From NCBI RefSeq assembly GCF_015999335.1, contig NZ_JAEACP010000012.1, positions 91,323 through 155,322 of the forward strand: 64,000 bases of DNA, read 5' to 3'. Of this stretch, positions 1 to 11,888 are shown piece by piece. This stretch comes from Tabrizicola soli. GTDB lineage: Bacteria; Pseudomonadota; Alphaproteobacteria; Rhodobacterales; Rhodobacteraceae. The translations under genes were made by a program, and so were the position numbers. The notes beneath the pieces are model-generated. The model was not told the origin of the DNA, did not search any database, and saw only the letters and a program-made list of their open reading frames with translations. Each line of letters starts with the position of its first letter. Positions within the stretch are counted from its first letter, which is position 1.

Positions 1-2842
<2,842 letters not shown>

Positions 2843-2853
2843 CGCCCGTCAGG

Positions 2854-2878
2854 CGGGGCCCCGCGCGGGCCCCGTTTT
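2854..2878 (+). terminator. Rho-independent terminator after gdhA
   Basis: Perfect 8-bp stem CGGGGCCC (2854-2861) and GGGCCCCG (2867-2874) with a 5-base loop, followed at once by TTTT (2875-2878). It begins 12 bases after the gdhA stop codon. Confidence 0.85.
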
Positions 2879-2931
2879 CGGTCTTGCGCGCCGGGCCTTG
2901 CGGGCCGATCCTGCGGGCAGGAGGTGCGCTC

Positions 2932-3306
2932 ATGGACCCGGTGACCGGTGGATGCCAATGCGGCGCGGTGCGGCTCACGGCGGCGGGACCGCCCCTGCGG
3001 GTGGGCATCTGCCATTGCCTCGACTGCCGCAAGCACCACGGCACGCTGTTTCACGCCTCGGCGATCTTCCCGGCCTCGGCCGTCACGGTGACGGGAGAGT
3101 TGCGCGACTACCACGGCCGCTGCTTCTGCCCGACCTGCGGCTCCTCGGTCCTGGGCCGCAGCGGCGACGAGATCGAGGTCAACCTCGGCACTCTCGATGC
3201 CCCCGACCAGTTCCGCCCGATCTATGAGCTGTGGTGCATCCGGCGCGAGGGCTGGTTGCCCCCGTTCCCCGGCATGACGCTGCATCCCCGCGATGCGGGG
3301 CCGTGA
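2932..3306 (+). CDS. GFA/CENP-V family zinc-binding protein
   Basis: Small protein of 124 residues in the GFA (glutathione-dependent formaldehyde-activating enzyme-like, CENP-V) family. The zinc ligands follow the family pattern: GCQCGAVRL near the N-terminus, CHCLDCRKHHG, and CPTCGSS. The ATG at 2932 was chosen because a good ribosome site (GGAGG) lies a few bases before it; the frame is open further upstream without one. No specific substrate can be inferred; most members have no proven formaldehyde chemistry. It ends one base before the end of the convergent fabA. A second GFA gene lies at 5524. Confidence 0.85.
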   Translation: MDPVTGGCQCGAVRLTAAGPPLRVGICHCLDCRKHHGTLFHASAIFPASAVTVTGELRDYHGRCFCPTCGSSVLGRSGDEIEVNLGTLDAPDQFRPIYELWCIRREGWLPPFPGMTLHPRDAGP

Positions 3307-3307
3307 C

Positions 3308-3817
3308 TCAGGCCTCGCTCAGCGCGACCTTCATGTCCTTGACGAGGTAGATCGTCTCGCCATCCGCCTCGACGCGCCCGTCCGCCACGCCCATCGTCAG
3401 GCGGCGGGTCTGGATCGCCTTGGTGAAATCCACGAAATAGGTCAGCTTCTTGCGGTCCGGCCGCACCATGCCGGTCAGCTTGACCTCGCCCACGCCAAGC
3501 GCGTAGCCGCGCCCCTGCCAGCCGCGCCAGCCGAGGTTGAAGCCGGTCAGCTGCCACAGGCCGTCCAGCCCCAGGCAACCCGGCATGATCGGGTTGCCGG
3601 GGAAGTGGCATTCGAAGAACCACAGGTCCGGGGTGATGTCGAACTCGGCCACCACATGGCCCTTGCCATGCTCGCCCCGATCTTCGGAGATGTCGGTGAT
3701 CCGGTCCATCATCAGCATCGGCGGCGCGGGCAGTTGCGCGTTGCCGGGGCCGAAAAGCTCCCCCCGCGAGCAGGCGAGCAGCGCCTCCTTGTCGAAAAAG
3801 GTCGGATAGGACGCCAT
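3308..3817 (-). CDS. fabA: 3-hydroxydecanoyl-ACP dehydratase/isomerase FabA
   Basis: Bifunctional dehydratase and trans-2/cis-3 isomerase that commits acyl chains to unsaturated fatty acids in type II fatty acid synthesis. It has 169 residues, the standard FabA length, in a single hot-dog domain. The active-site histidine is in the block [21 protein letters not shown], and the motif [10 protein letters not shown] is typical of FabA rather than FabZ. It is divergent from irr (181-base intergenic region), an arrangement known in Rhodobacteraceae. Its partner fabB lies 2.1 kb further on in the same direction, separated by gdhA and a GFA gene. Confidence 0.95.
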   Translation of the reverse strand: MASYPTFFDKEALLACSRGELFGPGNAQLPAPPMLMMDRITDISEDRGEHGKGHVVAEFDITPDLWFFECHFPGNPIMPGCLGLDGLWQLTGFNLGWRGWQGRGYALGVGEVKLTGMVRPDRKKLTYFVDFTKAIQTRRLTMGVADGRVEADGETIYLVKDMKVALSEA

Positions 3818-3998
3818 CGCTCGTGATCCCCTCGTTACATCTGGCCCTGATTAGCATCCGGGCGCAAAGAGTGGCAAGTCTGGCCCGCCCGGCGTCTGGC
3901 CGCCCGGCCTTTGGGGTGCGTCACCTTGCCAGCCGGGGGATTAGGGTTTGAAACCGGGCCGCAGAACCCCTTATATGGAGTGACGCACAGGAAAACCG

Positions 3999-4427
3999 AT
4001 GACCCAGGCATTTGATCCCCGGCAGACGCAGCGCAGCACCGCATGGCTGGCCTCGGCCGGACTGCGCCCGACGCGGCAACGCATCGCCCTGGCCGAGCTT
4101 CTGGTCGGCGATGGCGAGAACCGGCATGTCACCGCCGAAAGCCTGCACGCGGCCTCGCGCGCTGCGGGTGAGGCGGTCAGCCTTGCCACCGTCTATAACA
4201 CGCTGCGCGCCTTCTGCGAGGCCGGCCTGATGAACGAGGTCGTGGTCGACGGCTCGAAAAGCTATTTCGACACCCGCACCGACGACCATCCGCATTACTA
4301 CTGGGAAGACAGCCACAGCCTGACCGACGCCCCGGCCGAGGAGTTGAGCATCGCCTCCTTGCCGAAGGTGCCCGAGGGGATGACCGTCTCCCGCGTCGAT
4401 GTGGTGATCCGCCTGCGCAAGGCCTGA
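3999..4427 (+). CDS. irr: Fur-family iron response regulator Irr
   Basis: 142-residue Fur-superfamily DNA-binding protein. The winged-helix region GLRPTRQRIALAELL and the family block SLATVYNTLRAFCEAGLM are clear. The dimerisation half has DDHPHYYWEDSH, equivalent to the His-rich segment used for haem or metal sensing in Irr proteins, and it lacks the CxxC pairs of canonical Fur or Zur. In Rhizobiales and Rhodobacterales, Irr controls iron and haem genes when iron is low; that role is inferred from the family. It is transcribed divergently from fabA. Confidence 0.85.
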   Translation: MTQAFDPRQTQRSTAWLASAGLRPTRQRIALAELLVGDGENRHVTAESLHAASRAAGEAVSLATVYNTLRAFCEAGLMNEVVVDGSKSYFDTRTDDHPHYYWEDSHSLTDAPAEELSIASLPKVPEGMTVSRVDVVIRLRKA

Positions 4428-4527
4428 GACGCGCCGGGCGGGACCGGGGCGGGTAGCCCCACGCCCGCGCCGCTTACCGCACCGAAGGGCGGCCGATGCC
4501 GCGCCGACGCCGGCCCCCGGCAAGGGG

Positions 4528-5397
4528 TCAGAACCACTGTCCCGGCTCCATCAGGCCAAGGTCCATCAACTGCTGGCTCTCCCAGCGGAACGGGGCCGAG
4601 TTGTGCCAGCGGAACCCCGAGATCGCATGGCGCGAGCCGGGATTGCTGCGCAGCGCCTTGGCGGTGCGGAAGGAGCAGACTGCCGCCGTCAGGTTGTGAT
4701 GCCAGGCGCAGGCATAGGTGTTCATCTCCTCCTCCGACAGGGTGAAGTCGGGCAGAAGCCGCAGGCCCGGTTTGGCGCGGAACAGCGAGATCCGGTCGAT
4801 CCGCCGCCGGGCCGGGGGGACATGCTCCTCGAAGCGCCAGCGCAGACCGCCGTAGAAATCCAGCTGGCGCTCTTTCGGGTGGTTGTGCCGCGCCGGGTCC
4901 TTGCGGGCCAGCGCGTAATAGCCCGAGCGGTCAAGCCAGCAGTCCTGCAGGTCGACCGCATTGCCGTGGGCGCCGAGGTCGCCGGCGTAAAGGTCGATGA
5001 CATAGGTCAGCATCGCCTCGCGCCGTTCCTCGCCGTGGAAGGTCAGCATCTCGCCGACGCGCCGGGTCTCGCAGAAGGGGAAGAACAGGTATTCGGCGTT
5101 GTGGCAGTAGTGGAGCCAGGCCCCCGCGACCTGGTCGACCACCTGGTTGACGGCACCGACCAGCGCATCCTCGGCAAAGACGTCATGGGTGACGACATGG
5201 ATCCGGTCGGAAAGGCCCGGCCCCGGCGTGATCCCTTCGGGGGCCAGCAGCACCACGTCGCGGAAGCCGCATTTCAGCTGATGCGCGAGGGTCGACGCGA
5301 CCTCGACCGCATCCTCGGCCATGACCAGCGACAGGGGGCCTTTGGCAAGATCCGGGGCCTTGGCGGCCAGAAGCGAGGCAAGCGAGGGATAGCGCAT
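4528..5397 (-). CDS. Conserved protein, glycosyltransferase family 2-like
   Basis: 289-residue soluble protein starting MRYPSLASLLAAKAPDLAKG. The frame is open further upstream, but 5397 is the first ATG whose downstream sequence looks conserved in character. The C-terminal half contains HYCHNAEYLFFPFCETR and several tryptophan/histidine blocks resembling the putative GT2-type proteins found in Rhodobacterales. I see no signal peptide or membrane segment, and no clean DxD donor-binding motif, so the glycosyltransferase call is weak. It is divergent from the GFA gene at 5524. Confidence 0.5.
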   Translation of the reverse strand: MRYPSLASLLAAKAPDLAKGPLSLVMAEDAVEVASTLAHQLKCGFRDVVLLAPEGITPGPGLSDRIHVVTHDVFAEDALVGAVNQVVDQVAGAWLHYCHNAEYLFFPFCETRRVGEMLTFHGEERREAMLTYVIDLYAGDLGAHGNAVDLQDCWLDRSGYYALARKDPARHNHPKERQLDFYGGLRWRFEEHVPPARRRIDRISLFRAKPGLRLLPDFTLSEEEMNTYACAWHHNLTAAVCSFRTAKALRSNPGSRHAISGFRWHNSAPFRWESQQLMDLGLMEPGQWF

Positions 5398-5523
5398 GGC
5401 GCCAGATTCCGCGATCCGGGGCGGCGGCGCAAGGTGTCGTCTCGCCTGCCGCCGGTGTCGGCTTTGTCGGGTCGGCGGCGGCCGTTTGCTGCCAGCCTGG
5501 CCACACAGGGATTGGAGGACAGG

Positions 5524-5943
5524 ATGAGCGAGCATGAGACCGGGGGCTGCCTTTGCGGCAAGGTGCGTTTCACCACCCATGGCCCGCTGCGCGAGGTGGT
5601 GTTCTGCCATTGCTCGCAATGCCGCCGCCAGTCGGGGCTTTACTTCGCCGCCACCAGCATCCCCGCCGATCGGCTGACGCTGGAGGGCGAGGCGGAGATC
5701 ACCTGGTTCGCGGCCTCGGACTTCGCCCGGCGCGGCTTCTGCGGCACCTGCGGGACGCTCCTGTTCTGGAAGCCGAATGACGAGCCGCGCTATGCGATCC
5801 TGGCGGGGGCCTTCGACCGGCCGGAATGCCTGCACCCCGGCCACCACATCTGCACCGCGGGCCGGCCCCGGTTCTATGCGATCGGCGACGGCCTGCCGCA
5901 GTACCCCGGCGACGGTCCCGGCGTCGTGACCGCCGCAGGCTGA
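5524..5943 (+). CDS. GFA/CENP-V family zinc-binding protein
   Basis: 139-residue GFA-family protein with the expected zinc ligands: [21 protein letters not shown] and CGTCGTLLF. The ATG at 5524 follows a GGAGGACAGG ribosome site. It is related to, but clearly diverged from, the GFA protein at 2932-3306: the cysteine spacing is the same but the C-terminal half differs ([15 protein letters not shown] here). Its function is unknown. The miaB start lies 78 bases downstream on the same strand, so co-transcription is possible. Confidence 0.85.
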   Translation: MSEHETGGCLCGKVRFTTHGPLREVVFCHCSQCRRQSGLYFAATSIPADRLTLEGEAEITWFAASDFARRGFCGTCGTLLFWKPNDEPRYAILAGAFDRPECLHPGHHICTAGRPRFYAIGDGLPQYPGDGPGVVTAAG

Positions 5944-6020
5944 ACCCGGCGTTGCCGCGCCCGGCGTCAGGGTGTAAACGGCCGGTCATCCCGGCCCGAC
6001 CCTCCGGAAGGACACCGCGC

Positions 6021-7328
6021 ATGATCGACGCCAAGAAGCTGTTCGTCAAGACCTACGGCTGCCAGATGAACGTCTACGACAGCGAGCGCATGGCCGAGGC
6101 CCTGGGCGCGAAGGGCTATGTCACCACCGAGACGGTCGAGGAGGCGGACATGGTCCTCCTCAACACCTGCCACATCCGCGAGAAGGCGTCCGAGAAGCTG
6201 TATTCCGACCTCGGCCGGTTGCGCGCGCTGAAGGCGGCACGTCCGGGGATGAAGGTCGGCGTCGCCGGTTGCGTCGCCCAGGCCGAGGGCGAGGAGATCC
6301 TGCGCCGCTCGCCCGTGGTCGACCTCGTGGTCGGCCCGCAGGCCTATCACCGCCTGCCCGCGATGGTCGAGGCCGGTGGCCGGGTCGTGGACACCGACTT
6401 TCCGGTCGAGGACAAGTTCACCCTGCTGCCCGAGCGCAAGGCCCTGCGCGGCCCGACCGCCTTCCTGACCGTGCAGGAAGGCTGCGACAAGTTCTGCGCC
6501 TTCTGCGTGGTGCCCTACACCCGCGGGGCCGAGGTCAGCCGCCCGGTCGCGCGGCTTCTGGACGAGGCTCGCGCGCTGGTGGCGCAGGGCGTGCGGGAGA
6601 TCACGCTTCTGGGCCAGAACGTCAACGGCTACCATGGGCAGGGTCCGGATGGCACTTGGGGCCTCGCCCGCCTGTTGCGCGAGATGGCGGGGATCGAGGG
6701 CCTTGCCCGGCTGCGCTATACCACCAGCCACCCCAACGACATGGACGACGAACTGATCGCCGCCCATGGCGAGTTGCCGCAGCTTATGCCTTACCTGCAC
6801 CTGCCGGTGCAGTCGGGCAGCGACCGGATCCTGAAGGCGATGAACCGCAAGCACACGGCGGAAAGCTACCTGCGCCTGGTCGAGCGCATCCGCGCCGCCC
6901 GGCCCGACATCCTGCTGTCCTCGGATTTCATCGTGGGCTTCCCCGGCGAGACCGATGCCGACTTCCAGGCCACGATGGAGCTGATCCGCGCTGTCGGCTA
7001 CGGCGCCGCCTTCAGCTTCCGCTATTCCGCCCGCCCCGGCACCCCGGCCGCCGAAAAGCCCGCCGTCCCGGCCGGGATCGCCGATGCCCGCCTGCAGGAG
7101 CTTCAGGCCCTGGTCACCGCCCAGCAGCGCGCCGCGCAAGAGGCGATGGTCGGACGCGAGGTCTCGGTCCTTTATGAGAAGCCGGGCCGCAAGGAGGGGC
7201 AGATGGTGGGCAAGTCCGACCACCTCCACGCCGTCCACGTCCAGGACCCGGCGGGCCGAATCGGCCAGCTGGTCCGCGTCCGCGTCACCGCCTCCTCCAC
7301 GAACTCGCTGGCCGCAGAGCCCCTCTGA
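6021..7328 (+). CDS. miaB: tRNA-2-methylthio-N6-dimethylallyladenosine synthase MiaB
   Basis: Radical-SAM methylthiotransferase that adds the 2-methylthio group to i6A37 of tRNAs reading UNN codons. The 435 residues are in the usual order. The N-terminal UPF0004 domain has cysteines in [26 protein letters not shown] and [10 protein letters not shown]. The radical SAM CxxxCxxC is in [17 protein letters not shown], and a C-terminal TRAM domain follows. The ATG at 6021 follows GGAAGGACACC. In many bacteria miaB is followed by phoH and ybeY; here two small envelope genes lie between miaB and phoH and no ybeY follows. Confidence 0.95.
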   Translation: MIDAKKLFVKTYGCQMNVYDSERMAEALGAKGYVTTETVEEADMVLLNTCHIREKASEKLYSDLGRLRALKAARPGMKVGVAGCVAQAEGEEILRRSPVVDLVVGPQAYHRLPAMVEAGGRVVDTDFPVEDKFTLLPERKALRGPTAFLTVQEGCDKFCAFCVVPYTRGAEVSRPVARLLDEARALVAQGVREITLLGQNVNGYHGQGPDGTWGLARLLREMAGIEGLARLRYTTSHPNDMDDELIAAHGELPQLMPYLHLPVQSGSDRILKAMNRKHTAESYLRLVERIRAARPDILLSSDFIVGFPGETDADFQATMELIRAVGYGAAFSFRYSARPGTPAAEKPAVPAGIADARLQELQALVTAQQRAAQEAMVGREVSVLYEKPGRKEGQMVGKSDHLHAVHVQDPAGRIGQLVRVRVTASSTNSLAAEPL

Positions 7329-7475
7329 CTGCCGCGGCGGCCGCCCAGTTCCGCCCGGCTATGGAGTTATCCCCCGGAAACGCAGGCCGGCGGCGCCGAG
7401 ATGGCTTCTCTTTTCCCGCCTCGCCCTGCTTAACTCGGGCGGGTCTTGAAGAGTGGTCGGGTTGAAGGGAGTTCA

Positions 7476-8042
7476 GTGGTGAGTAACGGAAGCAGGCCGC
7501 GGCGCGCCTTCGCGTCGGCCTTGGCGGGCATGTGCCTTGCCGTCGCTCCGATGGCCGCGGCGCAGGAGGCGCCGGTCACGGGCAAGATCGAATGGGGAGT
7601 CTGGATCGACGCCGACGGCTGCCAGCACTGGTGGGCCGATGGCGGGACCGAAGGCTATATGGTGCCGCGCCGCGATCCGCAGACCGGCAAGCCGGTCTGC
7701 CTGCAGCAGGCCAGCTGCCTCGACGCCCAGGCGGATGCCCATTTCGCCACCGCCAGCGCCCGGCTGACCGATGAGGGACGGCGCAAGCTGGAAGTCTTCT
7801 TCACCAGTTCGGACGCCTTTTCCTACATCATCACCGGCCATACCGACAGCCGCGGCACCAGGGAAGACAACCAGGCCCTCTCCGAGGCCCGCGCCGCCAG
7901 CGTGGCCGAGGTCGCCCGATCCCTCGGCGCCGTGGTCGAGACTGTCACCGGCCAGGGCGAGACCCGGCCGGTCGCCTCGAACGCCACGGATGAAGGCATG
8001 GCGGCAAATCGCCGTGTCGAAGTCTTCTGCAAGAAGGGCTGA
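7476..8042 (+). CDS. Exported OmpA-domain protein with a DGCQ-type N-terminal module
   Basis: 188-residue protein with a signal peptide (RRAFASALAGMCLAVAP, cleavage likely after MAAAQ) and a C-terminal OmpA/peptidoglycan-binding domain (TGHTDSRGTREDN, NRRVEVF). Between them is a short module with IDADGCQHWWADGGTEGY and a downstream cysteine pair. Two GTG codons (7476, 7479) follow GAAGGGA, and either could be the start. It probably anchors to the cell wall in the periplasm. The lipoprotein gene starts 4 bases after its stop and carries a version of the same module, so the pair is likely functionally linked. Confidence 0.75.
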   Translation: MVSNGSRPRRAFASALAGMCLAVAPMAAAQEAPVTGKIEWGVWIDADGCQHWWADGGTEGYMVPRRDPQTGKPVCLQQASCLDAQADAHFATASARLTDEGRRKLEVFFTSSDAFSYIITGHTDSRGTREDNQALSEARAASVAEVARSLGAVVETVTGQGETRPVASNATDEGMAANRRVEVFCKKG

Positions 8043-8046
8043 CCAG

Positions 8047-8439
8047 ATGACGCTTGCAGGAAAACACCGGCCGCGGGCTGCACTTGCGCTGGCCATCGCC
8101 ACCGCCCTGTCGGGCTGCGGCGGCTATACCGAGGGCTTCGGCTTCGAGGGGACGCAGGGCTATGGCGGTCCCGACTCGGTCATCGCCACCGGCCAGGACC
8201 AAGGCGTCGACAATGTCTCGCTGAAGGACGGGGTCGCCGCCATCGCCTATGACCCGGACGGCTGCCAGGTCTGGATCATCGACGACGGGATCGAGGGCTA
8301 TGCCTCGCCGCGCTTCGACCCGAAGACCGGCCTGCCGGTCTGCGACGGCAAATATCCCGCCGGCACGGTCCTTGGCGTCTACGAGACCGCCTCCGCGCCC
8401 TTCCCCGACCGCGTCTCCGGTCCGGCGCAGAGCGACTGA
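8047..8439 (+). CDS. Small lipoprotein sharing the DGCQ module with its neighbour
   Basis: 130-residue protein with a lipoprotein signal: positively charged start (MTLAGKHRPR), hydrophobic stretch, and lipobox LSGC followed by GGYTEGFG. The mature part contains YDPDGCQVWIIDDGIEGY and DPKTGLPVC, which aligns almost residue for residue with the N-terminal module of the OmpA-domain protein 4 bases upstream. The lipidated cysteine is followed by glycine, so outer-membrane sorting is expected. I do not recognise a named family. A hairpin terminator follows the gene. Confidence 0.7.
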   Translation: MTLAGKHRPRAALALAIATALSGCGGYTEGFGFEGTQGYGGPDSVIATGQDQGVDNVSLKDGVAAIAYDPDGCQVWIIDDGIEGYASPRFDPKTGLPVCDGKYPAGTVLGVYETASAPFPDRVSGPAQSD

Positions 8440-8460
8440 CACCGCGCAACGGCGGTAGAA

Positions 8461-8489
8461 GGGGGCTCCGGCTTGGCCGGGGCCCTTTT
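8461..8489 (+). terminator. Probable terminator after the OmpA/lipoprotein pair
   Basis: GGGGGCTCCGGC pairs with GCCGGGGCCC across a short TTG loop (one G-U pair) and is followed by TTTT. It lies about 20 bases after the lipoprotein stop. Confidence 0.6.
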
Positions 8490-8614
8490 CGGCCAGCGTC
8501 ACAAAAATTGCACTCTTGCACGCAACTATTTGTGGGGGCAGCGGGTTTCCCTTGCCAGAGTTCGTGTCCGGGCGCACAATTCATCCTGTGGCCCTTGAGA
8601 GAAGGAGCGCCCGC

Positions 8615-9616
8615 TTGGGCATCAGCGCGCTGACCCCCCCGACCGCCGAGGATATCGTCGAGACCGTCCTCGAATTTCCCGACAACCGCTTGCTGATCGA
8701 CCTTTGCGGCGAATTCGACCGCAATCTCGCCCAGATCGAGCACCAGATGGGGGTGCACATCCTGCGGCGCGGCAACCGCCTGGCAGTCATCGGCGAGAAA
8801 CCGGCGCGCGAACAGGCGGCAGCCGTGCTGCGCTCGCTCTATGCCCGGCTGGAATCGGGTCGCGGCGTGGGCGCGGGCGACATCGACGGCGCGCTGCGCA
8901 TGGGCCGTCCGGTCGATGCCGAAAGCGCCGAGCAGATCGAGCTCTTTTCGACCGGGATGGAGCTGCGCACCCGCAAGAAGCCGATCGAACCGCGGACCGA
9001 GGCGCAGAAGGCCTATGTCGCCAACCTGTTCCAGCATGAGCTGGGCTTCGGCATCGGCCCGGCCGGGACCGGCAAGACCTATCTCGCCGTCGCGGTGGGG
9101 GTAACGATGTTCATCTCCGGCGCGGTCGAGAAGATCGTCCTGTCGCGCCCGGCGGTCGAGGCCGGGGAACGTCTGGGCTTCCTGCCCGGCGACATGAAGG
9201 AGAAGGTCGATCCCTACATGCAGCCGCTCTACGACGCGCTGAACGACTTCCTGCCGTCGAAGCAGGTGGAAAAGTTGATGCAGGAAAAGCGGATCGAGAT
9301 CGCGCCGCTGGCCTTCATGCGCGGCCGGACGCTGTCGAACGCCTTCATCGTGCTGGACGAGGCGCAGAATGCCACGACCATGCAGATGAAGATGTTCCTG
9401 ACCCGGCTGGGCGAGGGGTCGCGCATGGTGATCACCGGCGACCGCACCCAGGTCGACCTGCCGCGCGGCACGGCCTCGGGCCTGGCCGATGCGGAGCGGA
9501 TCCTGAAGGGGGTGAAGGGCGTCAGCTTCAACTATTTCACCTCGCGCGATGTGGTGCGCCACCCGCTGGTCGGCCGGATCATCGAGGCCTACGAGGCCGA
9601 CGAAGCCGCCGGGTAG
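8615..9616 (+). CDS. phoH: PhoH family ATPase
   Basis: 333-residue PhoH-like protein. The N-terminal region has a KH-like fold (LEFPDNRLLIDLCGEFDRN), followed by the P-loop ATPase with Walker A in IGPAGTGKTYLAVAVGV, Walker B in AFIVLDEAQNAT and sensor block MVITGDRTQVDLP. The length and start match the family when the TTG at 8615 is used; GAAGGAG lies seven bases before it. A GTG at 8588 is an alternative. The family is linked to RNA metabolism and is commonly next to ybeY; ybeY is not found downstream here. A strong hairpin follows. Confidence 0.9.
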   Translation: MGISALTPPTAEDIVETVLEFPDNRLLIDLCGEFDRNLAQIEHQMGVHILRRGNRLAVIGEKPAREQAAAVLRSLYARLESGRGVGAGDIDGALRMGRPVDAESAEQIELFSTGMELRTRKKPIEPRTEAQKAYVANLFQHELGFGIGPAGTGKTYLAVAVGVTMFISGAVEKIVLSRPAVEAGERLGFLPGDMKEKVDPYMQPLYDALNDFLPSKQVEKLMQEKRIEIAPLAFMRGRTLSNAFIVLDEAQNATTMQMKMFLTRLGEGSRMVITGDRTQVDLPRGTASGLADAERILKGVKGVSFNYFTSRDVVRHPLVGRIIEAYEADEAAG

Positions 9617-9636
9617 GGGCGGCAACCGAGTCGAGC

Positions 9637-9670
9637 ACGCAAGCCCTTGTCTCGTCGTCGGGGCTTGCGT
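9637..9670 (+). terminator. Hairpin terminator after phoH
   Basis: Perfect 10-bp stem ACGCAAGCCC (9637-9646) and GGGCTTGCGT (9661-9670), followed by TCTCC. The T-run is short, so termination may be partly Rho-dependent. Confidence 0.65.
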
Positions 9671-9925
9671 TCTCCGCCATCGGCTGATGGGGGGTCACCC
9701 CCCGACCCCCCAAGATACCTGACCCGGTATGAAAGCAGGCGACTCTTTCATGCCGGGCCGAATATCCCCGCCGGAGGCTCCGACGCCGGGAGCGGGAGGC
9801 GCATTTTCCATGCCGGTCGAACCTTCAGGCCGGGTGCCGCGGAGACAACCGGGCGCAGTCCCGCGCAGGCGACCTGAAAGGCTGGGCAAGCGGCAGCCGC
9901 GCAATCTGGTTGCCGCCGCCGAAGG
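9671..9925. other. Intergenic stretch between phoH and frcA, no gene seen
   Basis: About 250 bases between two convergent transcription units. It contains a short palindrome GGGGGGTCACCCCCC near 9689-9703 and a repeated TTTCATGCCGG-type word, but no open frame with protein-like composition. Confidence 0.5.
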
Positions 9926-10702
9926 TCAGGCCACTTCGGTGACGCCTTCGGGCAGTTTCGCGCCGGTCATGAAGGCCACCGCGTCGGACATGCTGTAATC
10001 CTGCGGCTTGATCACGCAGAGCCTGCGTCCCAGCCGGTGGATGTGGATGCGGTCGGCGATCTCGAACACATGCGGCATGTTGTGGCTGATCAGGATGATC
10101 GGAATCCCCCGGTTCTTGACGTCGCGGATCAGCTCCAGCACCCGGCGGCTTTCCTTGACGCCAAGCGCCGCCGTCGGTTCGTCCAGGATCACCACCTTCG
10201 ATCCGAAGGCCGCCGCGCGGGCCACCGCCACCCCCTGGCGCTGGCCGCCCGACAGCGTCTCCACCGCCTGGTTGATGTTCTGGATCGTCATCAGTCCCAG
10301 TTCGGTCAGCTTCTCGCGCGCGAATTTCTCCATCCGGGGGCGGTCGAGCTTGCGGAAGAGGCTGCCCATGATCCCCGGCGCGCGCAACTCGCGCCCCATG
10401 AACATGTTGTCGGCGATCGACAGGGCAGGGGACATGGCGAGCGTCTGGTAGACCGTCTCGATCCCCGCTGCCCGGGCCTCGATCGGGGTCCTGAAGGCGA
10501 CCTCCTGGCCGTCGAGCCAGATCTGCCCCTCGTCCGGCACCACCGCGCCCGAGATCGCCTTGATCAGCGTCGATTTCCCCGCACCGTTGTCGCCGATGAC
10601 GGCCAGGATCTCGCCCGGCATCAGTTCGAAGTCGCAGTCGTTCAGCGCGGTGACCTTGCCATAGCGCTTGGTCAGGCCGCGCGCCTTGAGGATGGGTTCC
10701 AT
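9926..10702 (-). CDS. frcA: Sugar ABC transporter ATP-binding protein (FrcA type)
   Basis: 258-residue single-domain ABC ATPase of the CUT2 (monosaccharide) class. It has half the length of RbsA-type proteins, as in FrcA of the rhizobial fructose system. Walker A is GDNGAGKST, the signature is LSGGQRQGV, Walker B is VVILDEPTAALG and the H-loop is ILISHNM. The ATG overlaps the permease stop by one base, so translation is coupled. It is the last gene of the frcBCA operon. The fructose/mannose/ribose substrate range is inferred from the family. Confidence 0.85.
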   Translation of the reverse strand: MEPILKARGLTKRYGKVTALNDCDFELMPGEILAVIGDNGAGKSTLIKAISGAVVPDEGQIWLDGQEVAFRTPIEARAAGIETVYQTLAMSPALSIADNMFMGRELRAPGIMGSLFRKLDRPRMEKFAREKLTELGLMTIQNINQAVETLSGGQRQGVAVARAAAFGSKVVILDEPTAALGVKESRRVLELIRDVKNRGIPIILISHNMPHVFEIADRIHIHRLGRRLCVIKPQDYSMSDAVAFMTGAKLPEGVTEVA

Positions 10703-11778
10703 CAGCCTGCCACCTTTCTGATCCATTGGTCCACGGCCACGGCGAAGATGATCAGCGCGCCGATGAGGAAGAAGGTCCATTGCGGGTCGGTGCCGACCAG
10801 GCGCAGCCCCATCTCGAACACGCCGACGATCAGGGCGCCGAAGAACATGCCGACGATGCTGCCGCGCCCGCCGAAGAGGCTGATGCCCCCGATCACCACG
10901 GCGGTGATGGACTGGATGTTGCCCAGCTGGCCGGTGGAGGCGGTGGGAGAGACCGAGCCGAAGCGGCCGATCATCACCCAGCCGGCGATGGCGCAGAAGA
11001 GACCGGCCAGGGCGTAGACCTGGACCAGAACCTTCTTCGTCGGCACCCCGGCCAGTTCCGCCGCTGCCGGGTCGTCGCCTGTGGCATAGACGTGCCGGCC
11101 CCAGGCGGTGTGGCGCAGGACATAGGCCATGATCGCCACCAGTGCGATCATCAGGAACACCGCGTAGAGGATCTTCACCCCGCCCGGATTGATCGAATAG
11201 CCCCAGAACTGCAGCGCCGCCGCCTGTTCCGCGATGTCCGACGAGCGGATCGTCTCGTTCGCCGAATAGATGAAGTTCGCAGCCAGCAGGATCTGCCAGG
11301 TCCCCAGCGTCACGATGAAGGGCGGCAGCCGCAGCCGGGCGATCAGGATACCGTTCAGGGCCCCCATCGCGGTGCCGAGGATCAGGCCGATGACAATGGA
11401 CAACTCGGCCGGCACCCCATAGCGGAAGGTGATCTGCCCCATCAGCACCGAGGAGAACACCGCGATCGCGCCGACCGACAGGTCGATCCCCGCGGTCAGA
11501 ACCACGATGGTCTGGGCGCAGCCCAGGATGCCGACGATGGCGATCTGTTGCAGGATCGTCGACAATGTTCCTGCCTTGAAGAAATTGTCGGCCAGGGCGC
11601 CAAAGACCAGGAGCGCCACCACCAGCACGATCATCGGCACCGCCGAGGGCGTCTGGTGCAGCCAGTGCTGCAGCTTCTTCAGCGCGCTTTCGGGCTCGTG
11701 GAACTCGGCCACTGCCTCGGCAGCGCCCTTGAGGCCTGCCTCATAGCTGCCCGAGACCGACCTTGCGTCGTTGGACAT
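10702..11778 (-). CDS. frcC: Sugar ABC transporter permease (FrcC type)
   Basis: 358-residue CUT2-family inner-membrane permease with a 40-50 residue cytoplasmic N-terminus and about eight to ten hydrophobic segments. The family blocks GIDLSVGAIAVFSSVLMGQ and GRGSIVGMFFGALIVGV are present. The start at 11778 follows GGAGGAGAT. It lies downstream of frcB with a 110-base gap that contains a strong stem-loop, and its stop overlaps the frcA start. It forms the membrane channel for the sugar bound by FrcB. Confidence 0.88.
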   Translation of the reverse strand: MSNDARSVSGSYEAGLKGAAEAVAEFHEPESALKKLQHWLHQTPSAVPMIVLVVALLVFGALADNFFKAGTLSTILQQIAIVGILGCAQTIVVLTAGIDLSVGAIAVFSSVLMGQITFRYGVPAELSIVIGLILGTAMGALNGILIARLRLPPFIVTLGTWQILLAANFIYSANETIRSSDIAEQAAALQFWGYSINPGGVKILYAVFLMIALVAIMAYVLRHTAWGRHVYATGDDPAAAELAGVPTKKVLVQVYALAGLFCAIAGWVMIGRFGSVSPTASTGQLGNIQSITAVVIGGISLFGGRGSIVGMFFGALIVGVFEMGLRLVGTDPQWTFFLIGALIIFAVAVDQWIRKVAG

Positions 11779-11816
11779 GCGATCTCCTCCCAAGGGCCTT
11801 GGGCCCGGTTCGGATC

Positions 11817-11840
11817 AAGGGCGGCGCGAGGGCCGCCCTT
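11817..11840 (-). terminator. Stem-loop between frcB and frcC (partial terminator or mRNA stabiliser)
   Basis: AAGGGCGGC (11817-11825) pairs perfectly with GCCGCCCTT (11832-11840) across a 6-base loop. Hairpins directly after the binding-protein gene of ABC operons commonly keep the binding protein in molar excess; that role is inferred here. Confidence 0.6.
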
Positions 11841-11888
11841 GACTGCAGTCTGGCCATACCGGCCGCACCGATCAATCACCAAACGGGC

